64,000 bases of DNA from Brevibacterium sediminis (GTDB lineage Bacteria > Actinomycetota > Actinomycetes > Actinomycetales > Brevibacteriaceae): the NCBI RefSeq assembly GCF_013623905.1, contig NZ_JABKDD010000013.1, positions 31,826-95,825 of the forward strand, given 5' to 3'. Shown here piece by piece: positions 37,082 through 45,242 of the stretch; the stretch's first letter is position 1, and every line of letters starts with the position of its first letter. The notes under the pieces are model-generated. The model had not been told where the DNA came from. It did not search any database and saw nothing but the letters and a program-made list of their open reading frames with translations. The translations under genes were made by a program, and so were the position numbers.

Positions 37082-38143
37082 CTAGTGGGCAGTGGGCACT
37101 AGCCAATTTCGTAGAGTTTCCAACCTGTCGCGGAGCTCCTCCCACGGCAGGTTGAGGTCGAGAGTCTGGACACCGATTCGGTTGCCATGGATGACAATGT
37201 CGACATCGGGCTGCTCGTCGTGGATGGTTCGGGCATACAAGAGAAGCCCGCTGACGGAACCATCGCGATGAACATCGGCGTTCCATACATACGTGGCGAT
37301 TTGGTAGAGGTTATGCGAATGAACCGTCTGTTTTTCGCCTCGGCCTGACTGGAGCGAACGACCATAGCATTTCGCATCGATAATGAGTTTCGCATCGCCA
37401 CTTGTCAGCATGACATCGGTCTGCATGACAGGTAATTGTCCAGTGCCACTGCTTCGAAGAGTGTCATAAGCCCATGGCACCTGGCGTGCGTGTGGTGCTA
37501 GCTCAGGGTGGTGGATCTTGAAGTACTGAAGAATGAACCGTTCGTAGAGTCTGTCCATCGCCTCGTCGCTCAACCAAGACCAGAGTTTTGAGCGGCCTGG
37601 GTCCTCTGTCGGAAGTAACCCCTTGACTATCAATTCGCAGACCCCGAGCAGCATTCGATAGCTTGCGTTTGCGCGGTGAATACTCAGATCACCCCAACGA
37701 ATTGCCGTTGGTCTGATCTCGTTGACAGATACGAAATGGGGCAATAAGTCAGTGAGTGCCTTTCGTCGTATCGGCTGGACCTCGCCCCGACGAATCAACA
37801 AGACTACTACGGACTTGAGCGCACGATTGTGGGGAGTGTCAGATAGGTATTCGTCGAATTGACAGACTAAGCGTCCCCGCAGCATTGATCGAGTACTGGC
37901 TGTCTTGGAAACGTCGATTCGACCGCGAACGGTCGTGAGAGTCTCTGTACGGGGAAGGTAGTCGTGGTGTAGTCCGCGTTTGATCTGTGTACTCACCCCG
38001 CGGTAGAGCAATTCCGCGAGAAGGTCGTGGAGGTGGTCAAAGGACTCGCTCTCGACTGATGCGACGCCCCGGTTCTGGAGTGCCCGAAACGCATAAGCCA
38101 TCATCACGTACACATTTCGGATCAGAATCGTATTCGAACTCAT
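37082..38143 (-). CDS. mcrC: McrC-family restriction subunit (PD-(D/E)XK nuclease)
   Basis: A 353-residue protein with the McrC layout: IRNVYVMMAYAFRALQN start, an N-terminal part with RGLHHDYLPRTETLTTVRGR then IDVSK, and a C-terminal endonuclease domain with QTDVMLTSGDAKLIIDAKCY (the D...D-x-K catalytic motif, about 240-260). In McrBC, McrC is the nuclease that is triggered by the GTP-driven McrB ring at modified DNA. Its start overlaps the mcrB stop by 4 nt. GC is lower than the flanks, consistent with a mobile defence module. Confidence 0.88.
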   Translation of the reverse strand: MSSNTILIRNVYVMMAYAFRALQNRGVASVESESFDHLHDLLAELLYRGVSTQIKRGLHHDYLPRTETLTTVRGRIDVSKTASTRSMLRGRLVCQFDEYLSDTPHNRALKSVVVLLIRRGEVQPIRRKALTDLLPHFVSVNEIRPTAIRWGDLSIHRANASYRMLLGVCELIVKGLLPTEDPGRSKLWSWLSDEAMDRLYERFILQYFKIHHPELAPHARQVPWAYDTLRSSGTGQLPVMQTDVMLTSGDAKLIIDAKCYGRSLQSGRGEKQTVHSHNLYQIATYVWNADVHRDGSVSGLLLYARTIHDEQPDVDIVIHGNRIGVQTLDLNLPWEELRDRLETLRNWLVPTAH

Positions 38144-40371
38144 CGGAGAACGGCTCTGAGCTCCTCGGACCAGTTCTCGTACTTGTCTGGCTCATCGAAC
38201 CAGTATTCTCCGAGAAGCGGAATGAGCTCGTCGTGCACGATCGATTGGATCCAGTGCTCGTCGAGATTGTCACTTCGCGGACGAGTCAAGTAGCTGTGGC
38301 CGACTGTGAAACCTTGACCCAGTGAGAGGTCATTGGTGATGTCTATATTGAGCCGGTTGATGACATCGACCAGACCATCGAACTTTGGATCGTTGACCTC
38401 GGCCCGCCAGTCTGCGAATCCCGGAGTTTCGAACGCCGGATGCATCGGGAAGAATCCGAAGCGACGTCGCAATGCGTAATCGATGACGGCAAGGCCTCTG
38501 TCGGCTGTGTTCATCATTCCGATGATGTGGAGATTGCTCGGTATGGAAAACAATTCGTCCTTATAAAGCAGCCTGAGTTCTTGTCCACGTTTGTCCGCTT
38601 CGATGAGCATGAGAAGCTCGCCGAAGATCTTCGAAATATTGCCGCGGTTGATCTCATCGATGATAAAGAAATAAGGCCGCTTGGAATCGTCTGCTCTGGC
38701 TTCTTCGCAGAATCGATAGAAGGGTCCCTTTTCCAGACGGAATCCGCCCTCTTCTGTCGGCCGGTAGCCCATCATGAAGTCTTCGTAGGAGTAGCTCTGA
38801 TGGAACTGGACCATTTGAGTTCGAGCAGTGTCCTTGACACCCATGATTGAGTAAGCGAGCCTCTTCGCAGCAAATGTCTTACCAACGCCGGGTGGGCCAG
38901 AGAGAATGATGTTCTTCTTGCGTTTGAGCAGAGACGCCAAACGGTCGTACTCGTCCTCGGTGACGAAAACCTCGTTGAGGAAGTCTTCGCGAGTGTAAGC
39001 CGGGAGCGTTTCTCGAAGAGGCTCTTGCAACGCCTCGCTGTCTTCGGCGAACAGCTCTTCGAGCTGATCTATGTACCCGGGGAAATGGCTAATATCGGTG
39101 AGAGTCTTCATCGCGGCATTTTCCGGGTTCTCCCACTCACCGTCATGCGTCCACTCGACGGTCCGGACGTAGCGGTACGAACTACGATCTGGTTCGTACC
39201 GGGCAGAAGAAGTAACCTCGCCTCTGCCGACCAGCAGTCGACGTCCCTTCTTGGCATAGATGATGTCGCCTGGCTCGATCTCATTCTGGAATTGCCAAAG
39301 CGCCAAGACATCGTTCTTCATCGAAGCCCCCGTCTCATCAACGTCAAGGGCCTGGCGTATGGAATCCCTGTCGGGGAACTGAGCGAGGTCCCCGACATCC
39401 CAACCGAGTGCCATGATTCCTTCGGAAGAGAACTCCTTCCATTCTGAGGCTTGGCTACCAGGGGAGTAGAGCCAATAGCGACGTGAACGCGGAGTATCTT
39501 CATCTGGATCAGATGATTCATCAGATTCTTCGTTGTAGAACGTGTCATCCCACAGTTCCCGAATATATTCGTACCAGAAGCCGAACTCTCCTTCGAACTC
39601 CTGCGCGAGTGCTCCGCGTGCCGTCAGCAGGTCACGATCAACAGAGACCGGATCGTCCCCACCTACCGTGCCTATCCACTCAGACAATCCGTTGCGCAAA
39701 TGAAGTTTCGTCGTGGCAGAGGCGATCGGTTCAAAGGTGTCTGGGCGAGCAAGGAACTGCAGGGCGTTGCGCATTCCTGGTTGATCTTCGCCAGAGTCGA
39801 GCATGGCTTGTTGAAGTGCCCAGGGGTCCGAACGCGCAGTCTCCCGAGTGCCTTCGTCAAGGGAGTTCCAGTAGCGGACAAACGTCGCGGCCCAGGACAG
39901 ATGCAACCACATGTCACTGTAGTACCACTGTCCTGCTCGGAATCCGCCGAGATCCGAAGGCCGGTCAAACGACCTTAAGATTTCGGATGGCAGCTGCAGG
40001 TCGTCATCGAGATGAGCGAGGACCTGATCAAGATGTGATCTCCGGGTCTGCGGCCGAATACCCAGAATCGGGACCTCACGGAGGAACACCAACTCTGCGG
40101 CTAGGAGCACGACCTCTCTTGGCGCATTGTTGAGCTGGATATCGAGCTTTTCCCACTGGCCCATCGAAGTTCCGACGATTGGGTCGTCCTCGATTCTGGC
40201 GCGCAGTTCCTCAGCAGCTGTAGGTGTCCAGACTTCCACTGTGGGATCGAAGACGGAGCGGCGATCTCCGAGAAGATGCGAAACTATCTCAGCAGCTTCC
40301 CCCGCAAGTTCCATCTCGTTCCCGGGACGGGACTGGGCCGCGACGGACAGTGATACCTGATCAGAAGACAT
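38140..40371 (-). CDS. mcrB: McrB-family GTPase with N-terminal extension and EVE/PUA-like reader domain
   Basis: A 743-residue AAA+ GTPase. About 1-290 is a helical region I cannot place. About 298-440 looks like an EVE/PUA-type modified-base reader (RRYWLYSPGSQASEWKEF, GIMALGWDVGDLAQF, NEIEPGDIIYAKKGRRLLVG). About 465-740 is the motor: Walker A GPPGVGKT (492-499), Walker B FFIIDEINRGN (568-578) and the McrB GTP signature MNTADRG (619-625). With McrC it forms a type IV restriction enzyme that cuts DNA with modified bases. The reader type sets the target; here a PUA-like fold would flip and bind a modified cytosine or other base, which is inference. Confidence 0.87.
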   Translation of the reverse strand: MSSDQVSLSVAAQSRPGNEMELAGEAAEIVSHLLGDRRSVFDPTVEVWTPTAAEELRARIEDDPIVGTSMGQWEKLDIQLNNAPREVVLLAAELVFLREVPILGIRPQTRRSHLDQVLAHLDDDLQLPSEILRSFDRPSDLGGFRAGQWYYSDMWLHLSWAATFVRYWNSLDEGTRETARSDPWALQQAMLDSGEDQPGMRNALQFLARPDTFEPIASATTKLHLRNGLSEWIGTVGGDDPVSVDRDLLTARGALAQEFEGEFGFWYEYIRELWDDTFYNEESDESSDPDEDTPRSRRYWLYSPGSQASEWKEFSSEGIMALGWDVGDLAQFPDRDSIRQALDVDETGASMKNDVLALWQFQNEIEPGDIIYAKKGRRLLVGRGEVTSSARYEPDRSSYRYVRTVEWTHDGEWENPENAAMKTLTDISHFPGYIDQLEELFAEDSEALQEPLRETLPAYTREDFLNEVFVTEDEYDRLASLLKRKKNIILSGPPGVGKTFAAKRLAYSIMGVKDTARTQMVQFHQSYSYEDFMMGYRPTEEGGFRLEKGPFYRFCEEARADDSKRPYFFIIDEINRGNISKIFGELLMLIEADKRGQELRLLYKDELFSIPSNLHIIGMMNTADRGLAVIDYALRRRFGFFPMHPAFETPGFADWRAEVNDPKFDGLVDVINRLNIDITNDLSLGQGFTVGHSYLTRPRSDNLDEHWIQSIVHDELIPLLGEYWFDEPDKYENWSEELRAVLR

Positions 40372-40521
40372 ATTTGGATGCTAGCGGCACATTTCAGATG
40401 TTGTCCACGCCTTTCAACATCGACTTCGATCTCTGCGTACCCAGCGTCACCTCAGTTGATATCAACTAGGCTGAATCATGTTGCAGCGGCACGATGACAC
40501 CAGCCACAGGGAGGCCAACGT

Positions 40522-42537
40522 ATGACGATCCTCTACACCATCGGACTGGGCGTCCTCAGCGCGCTCATCGTCGGATTCCTCGTCCGGCGGATGATGCTCA
40601 CCGGCACCGGAGCCGCCCGCAACACCATCGTCTCCCTCATTATGGGCCTCTCGATCTGGCCCATCACCCTCCAGGCGTACAAACTCCTCGGCATCTCAGA
40701 ATCCGACCAATACCCGAACCTGTCGATGAGCTTTCCGGCGATCATGGTCTTCCTGCTGCTCTTCGCCTGGTTCATCGTCATCCAGATGTTCGTCCTCCTC
40801 GCGATCGAACTCATCATGCCCTCGGGCACGCTGAGCTCACTCATCCGCAATGCGCCGAAGATCCCCACCTGGTATCGCCGCGTCAACCGCCTGGCCCAGA
40901 TTCAGTCGATCCTCATCAAATTCGGCCTCTCCCGTTACCTTAGGCCCCGAATCCCCACCCTGCGCGTCTCACTTCGAGAGATCGCAGCCACCACCCGCGA
41001 CGCCCTGGCCGCCTCGGGGGTCACGTTCATCAAGCTCGGCCAGTTCATCGCCACTCGCGGTGACATGATCCCGCACGAATTCGTCGAGGAGTTCTCCACC
41101 CTTCAGGCCGGGGTGAAGCCCGTTCCCTTCGCCGAGGTGAAGGACCAACTCGAGACCGAATGGGGCCGTCCCGTCGCCGAGGTGTTCGCCGAGTTCGATG
41201 AGAAACCCTTCGCAGGTGCCTCCGTCGCCCAGGTCCACCGCGCAGTGACCTGGGAAGGCCGCGTGGTCGCGGTCAAGGTCCAGCGACCGAAGATCCGCAA
41301 ACAGGTCCGGGCAGACTGCGATATCGTCCTCACCCTGGCCGACCGCCTCGATCGCACCACCGACTGGGCGAAGAAGATCGGCATCGCGAAACTCGCCCGC
41401 AGCTTCGTCGATTCCCTGCAGGGCGAACTCGACTACCGCGGCGAGCTCGCCCACATCGAAGCCCTCCGTCTCGCCGACGAGACCGGGCGGTCGACGACGC
41501 AGACCGACTCGGTCGTTCATATCCCGCACGTGTACAAGGAACTCTCCGGCGAGTTCGTCATCGTCATGGACCTCGTCGAAGGTGTCCCGCTGTCCCACGG
41601 CGCCGAGGTGGTCGACCACCTCTCCGAAATCGCGCGCAGAGAGATCGCCCAGGATCTCTTCCTCATGGTCGTCCGCCAGGTGCTCGGAAAGGGCATCTTC
41701 CACGCCGACCTCCACCCCGGAAACATCGTCGTCTCGAGCGCTGGCCGTGCCGGCCTCGTCGACTTCGGTGCCGTCGGCCGCATCGACAAACGCGATCGTC
41801 GAGCCATCGCGCTGCTGCTCATGGCCTTCGACTCGCAGAACTCACAAGCGGCAACGGCCGCAATCCTTGAGCTGCTCGGGACACCGAGCGAGGTGAACCT
41901 GCGGGAGCTGCAGCGTGAGATCGGTCAGATCATGCTCAAGTACGGCGACGGTGCTCCGGGCTCGACCTCGGCTGCGCTGTTCGGTGAGCTCATCGACTTC
42001 GTCGTTGACTTCGGGTTTCCGATGCCGGCCTCGGTGGCCACGGCGTTCCGTGCCATCAGCACGCTCGAAGGGTCAATCACTCGCCTCGTGCCGGAGCTCA
42101 ACCTGTTGGCACTGGTCACGGATAACGGGAAGACATTGCTCCGGGAAGTCGGGGGACTGGGAGTCGACCGTCACGAGATGACGCTCTATGCGGCAGCGAC
42201 CGCACCGCAGATCGCCGAGCTGCCCGGACAGATTTCCCGGATTGCCGGTCACCTCCAGGACGGAACGCTCGACGTCGGAACGAGCGGGCTGAACATTGCG
42301 ACTATCAAGAATCTGCTGGTCTCGACCGTCGAGCAATTCATTCAGGTGATCGTCTCGACTGCACTCATCCTCGGCGGGGTGATTCTCATGGCCGCCAACT
42401 TCGGGCCGGCTTTGGCGCCAGAGCTCAAACTCTTCACGTACTTCGGCGCCTGGATGTTACTTGCTGGTAGTGTGATTGCAGCGTTGGTTCTTGCGCCGGC
42501 GCTCAGGCAGCGGATGACGTGGGAAGGGCTGGGGTAG
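40522..42537 (+). CDS. AarF/UbiB/ABC1 atypical kinase family membrane protein
   Basis: A 671-residue protein. Two or three N-terminal TM segments (about 1-22, 36-56, 74-98) precede the ABC1 kinase core: VTFIKLGQFIATRGDMIPHE (KxGQ motif), VVAVKVQRP (nucleotide Lys), FHADLHPGNIVV (catalytic loop) and LVDFGAVG (DFG metal site). Two C-terminal TM segments (about 605-660) end the protein. ABC1 proteins bind ATP and act on isoprenoid lipid metabolism or transport, for example quinone synthesis. A decayed relative of its N-terminus lies at 36913, on the other side of mcrBC. Confidence 0.85.
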   Translation: MTILYTIGLGVLSALIVGFLVRRMMLTGTGAARNTIVSLIMGLSIWPITLQAYKLLGISESDQYPNLSMSFPAIMVFLLLFAWFIVIQMFVLLAIELIMPSGTLSSLIRNAPKIPTWYRRVNRLAQIQSILIKFGLSRYLRPRIPTLRVSLREIAATTRDALAASGVTFIKLGQFIATRGDMIPHEFVEEFSTLQAGVKPVPFAEVKDQLETEWGRPVAEVFAEFDEKPFAGASVAQVHRAVTWEGRVVAVKVQRPKIRKQVRADCDIVLTLADRLDRTTDWAKKIGIAKLARSFVDSLQGELDYRGELAHIEALRLADETGRSTTQTDSVVHIPHVYKELSGEFVIVMDLVEGVPLSHGAEVVDHLSEIARREIAQDLFLMVVRQVLGKGIFHADLHPGNIVVSSAGRAGLVDFGAVGRIDKRDRRAIALLLMAFDSQNSQAATAAILELLGTPSEVNLRELQREIGQIMLKYGDGAPGSTSAALFGELIDFVVDFGFPMPASVATAFRAISTLEGSITRLVPELNLLALVTDNGKTLLREVGGLGVDRHEMTLYAAATAPQIAELPGQISRIAGHLQDGTLDVGTSGLNIATIKNLLVSTVEQFIQVIVSTALILGGVILMAANFGPALAPELKLFTYFGAWMLLAGSVIAALVLAPALRQRMTWEGLG

Positions 42538-42542
42538 GCCAA

Positions 42543-43433
42543 GTGACGGAGCCAGTGGAGACGACGCGAATCAGCGATACCGCACTCATCTTCGAAGGCG
42601 GTGGGATGCGGGCCTCACTCACCAGTGCCATGGCCGTTGTCTTGCTCAACGAAGGTCTGTCGTTCGATTGGGTCGCTGGCATCAGTGCGGGAGCTTCCAC
42701 TGCAGTGAACTATCTGTCCGGAGACAGGTGGAGAGTGCGTCGATCGTTCGTCGAATTCGCCAAGGAAGAGGAGTTCGGCGGATGGCGGTACTTCGCTCGT
42801 GGGAAAGGTATGTTCCACGGCGAGTACATCTACCAACGAGCGGGCGCTCCAGATGAAGCTTTGCCCTTCGACTGGGACACCTACGAGGCAAGCACCGGCG
42901 ACGTGCGCATCATTGCGTTCGACGCCGAGACCGGCGAAGAGGCGGTGTGGTCGAAGAAGGACACTCCGAATATCGACGATCTGATGATCCGTGTGCAGGC
43001 GTCATCGACGATGCCGATTGTCATGCCGCCTGTGCACCTTGATGGGCACGTGTACGTCGACGGTGCGATGGGGGAGGACGGCGGAATCGCTCTGAGCCAG
43101 GCCCAGCGCGAGGGCTTCGAGAAGTTTATTGTCGTTCTGACCCAGGAGCGCGGCTACAAGAAGGAGCCGCAGCGATTCCCTGCAGTCTTTCGCGGCCTAT
43201 TCCGAAAGTATCCGGCGCTGGCCGATGCGCTGCTGACACGGTGGAAGCGGTACAACGAAACTCGCGAACGCATCTTCGAACTCGAAGCCGCGGGCAAAGC
43301 GCACGTCTTCGCTCCCGACCGCATGCCGGTCGACAACAGCACCCGTGACCTGTCGAGACTGGCTGCTGCCCACCGTATGGGGCTTTCGCAGGCACGGAGG
43401 GAACTGCCTGAGCTACGTGCCTTCGTAGCTTAG
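42543..43433 (+). CDS. Patatin-like phospholipase family protein
   Basis: A 296-residue patatin-fold hydrolase. ALIFEGGGMRASLTSAMAVV gives the oxyanion GGG motif, DWVAGISAGASTAVNYLSGD the GxSxG nucleophile (G-I-S-A-G), and HVYVDGAMGEDGGIALSQAQ the D-G catalytic Asp motif. It would cleave acyl esters of phospholipids or neutral lipids at the Ser-Asp dyad. GTG start at 42543, 5 bp after the aarF stop, so the two form one unit. It resembles the housekeeping DUF6363/YjjU-type group (last part KAHVFAPDRMPVDNSTRDLS). Confidence 0.87.
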   Translation: MTEPVETTRISDTALIFEGGGMRASLTSAMAVVLLNEGLSFDWVAGISAGASTAVNYLSGDRWRVRRSFVEFAKEEEFGGWRYFARGKGMFHGEYIYQRAGAPDEALPFDWDTYEASTGDVRIIAFDAETGEEAVWSKKDTPNIDDLMIRVQASSTMPIVMPPVHLDGHVYVDGAMGEDGGIALSQAQREGFEKFIVVLTQERGYKKEPQRFPAVFRGLFRKYPALADALLTRWKRYNETRERIFELEAAGKAHVFAPDRMPVDNSTRDLSRLAAAHRMGLSQARRELPELRAFVA

Positions 43434-43732
43434 GAACAAACTGCATTCGTTTAAAAGTGATCGACACGATGTAACTAGTAAGCAAACGACTCTCTAACAG
43501 CGAACATCGAGAAAATGGGCATCACTGCGCCGTAAACGTCAAATCATTGCAGGATCGTGAATGGCTATCTATCACAGAAATTAACGACCCAATAAGCGAG
43601 GCGAGGATTCACGAATATAGAGATGGTAGACTAAACAGTCTAACGGATAATACCCGATTCAACGGGGACCAAACCCTAAACGAAAATAATAAGATCACAG
43701 CCGATCAACGAGCTGTGGGTGAAGAGATTTCA

Positions 43733-44260
43733 ATGCTTGCAGTAGGCAGATCAGCCGTGATATGCGATGTTGACGGAACGCTATGTGATGTACGTGAAAT
43801 CCGGCATTTCGTAGAAAAACCAAAGGATCGAAAAGGCTTCCGTGCCAACTTCAAAAGCTTTCATGCAGGATCTTTGTACTGTCCACCGTTTATAGAGGTG
43901 TCAACGTTGATGAAGCATCTTTATACGAACGGCTTCAACTTGATCCTGGTTACGGCGAGGGAAGCTCGCTGGCGAGAACTAACCGAGAATTGGTTAAAGA
44001 TCCATGATATACCATGGCACGACATCATCATGCGCAAAGACCTGGACTACAGGGCCGATTCAATTGTCAAACAAGAGATGTGCGAAGATCTGACAAGTAA
44101 ATATTCGATTAGACTAGCAATTGATGATCGCGACGACATCTTGGCGATCTGGGCGGGATCGGAAATACCAACTATAAAGGTTGGCTCAGAGGGTCAACTC
44201 TCAGCAATCAGTTGGCCATACGGAAAAGTTGATTCGGAAATCGCTGACATAGTCGAATAG
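43733..44260 (+). CDS. HAD-superfamily phosphatase, polynucleotide kinase 3'-phosphatase-like
   Basis: A product of about 175 residues with all four HAD motifs: I, VICDVDGTLCDVRE (D-x-D-G-T); II, LILVTAREARW (Thr); III, a Lys in the cap-core region (RADSIVKQEM); IV, RLAIDDRDDILAIW (DD). The order and length resemble the 3'-phosphatase domain of T4-type Pnkp, which trims DNA or RNA 3'-phosphates; mature substrate is unknown. ATG 43733 (GTGAAGAG 10 nt upstream) fits domain length, but the frame is open from TTG 43547 and a GTG at 43715 is possible. It is the first gene of an AT-richer island with a Dam methylase and a DGQHR protein. Confidence 0.7.
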   Translation: MLAVGRSAVICDVDGTLCDVREIRHFVEKPKDRKGFRANFKSFHAGSLYCPPFIEVSTLMKHLYTNGFNLILVTAREARWRELTENWLKIHDIPWHDIIMRKDLDYRADSIVKQEMCEDLTSKYSIRLAIDDRDDILAIWAGSEIPTIKVGSEGQLSAISWPYGKVDSEIADIVE

Positions 44261-44384
44261 CCCGAAGCGATAGAAATTTGCCAACATTGGAGACACTCCG
44301 GACGCTGCAGTGCATCAGCTCGGAACTTGTATATAGTTGAAGCTGAGCTACAACACAACGAACGGATGGACCTCCCAAGTGTCA

Positions 44385-45242
44385 ATGACCGCACCAGAAC
44401 CCTTTACCATGTCTCAGGAGTGGAGCAGCGAAGGAGTTCCGCCGATCCTGAGGTGGGCAGGAGGGAAGCGGTGGCTTGTGCCCTATATCCAGGACCTGCT
44501 GACTGGGATTGAAGTTCACAACTACCATGAACCATTCGCTGGCGGGGCTGCCGTCTTCTTTGGGATTCCCCAGCATGGACAGGCATTTCTCTCTGATTTG
44601 AATGCAGATCTGATCGAGACATACTCAGCTGTCAAGCTTTCGCCCGAAGACGTCTGGCAACGACTACGGAAATATAAGAACACTGAAACGGACTACTATG
44701 CCGTTCGTTCTAGACGCCCTATAACTTTAGCAGGTCGCGCAGCACGTTTTATATATTTAAATCACACCTCATATAACGGCATATACCGAGTGAACTTGCG
44801 AGGTGAGTATAATGTACCCTTTGGGCATAAAGCAACGGACAATCGTCCTAAACTAGCTCACTTAGTTGCGGCGTCCAAACGTTTGCAGCGAGCCAATTTG
44901 GAAGTCGGAGACTTCTCCGCTGCAATTGAGCGAGTAGAAAAAGACGACTTCATATTTCTAGATCCGCCTTATACCGTAGCTCACAATAATAACGGATTTG
45001 TTAAGTATAATGACAAGCTATTTCAATTTGTGGACCAAGAACGGCTTAGTGCTGGTATAGATGAAATTCGTTCCAAGGGAGCGTATTATGTATTGACTAA
45101 TGCCGCGCATGAGTCCATCGCAGAGCTCTTTGAGAAGGGAGATTATCGAGTGCAAACTAGTCGTAGGAATAGTATCGGTGGCCGGTCGGCGGCCCGAGGG
45201 AGAGCTACCGAATTTCTATTTACGAACCTGCCGATATCATGA
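44385..45242 (+). CDS. Dam-type DNA adenine N6-methyltransferase
   Basis: A 285-residue class alpha adenine methylase (D12 family). Motif I reads ILRWAGGKRWLVPYI, motif X region EPFAGGAAVFFGI, and the catalytic DPPY sits in DDFIFLDPPYTVAHNN. It would write N6-methyladenine at a short site, probably GATC-like, but the target cannot be read from sequence. The start is unsure: 44385 (ATG), 44379 (GTG) and 44409 (ATG) are all usable and none has a strong RBS. Its stop overlaps the start of the DGQHR gene (ATGA at 45239-45242), so the two proteins are made together. Confidence 0.85.
   Translation: MTAPEPFTMSQEWSSEGVPPILRWAGGKRWLVPYIQDLLTGIEVHNYHEPFAGGAAVFFGIPQHGQAFLSDLNADLIETYSAVKLSPEDVWQRLRKYKNTETDYYAVRSRRPITLAGRAARFIYLNHTSYNGIYRVNLRGEYNVPFGHKATDNRPKLAHLVAASKRLQRANLEVGDFSAAIERVEKDDFIFLDPPYTVAHNNNGFVKYNDKLFQFVDQERLSAGIDEIRSKGAYYVLTNAAHESIAELFEKGDYRVQTSRRNSIGGRSAARGRATEFLFTNLPIS

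Noticed and set aside
42543..43433. Patatin as a CBASS effector (CapV-like)
   Set aside because: No cyclic-nucleotide synthase (CD-NTase) gene is nearby, and the gene is in one unit with aarF. The sequence fits the general housekeeping patatin group.
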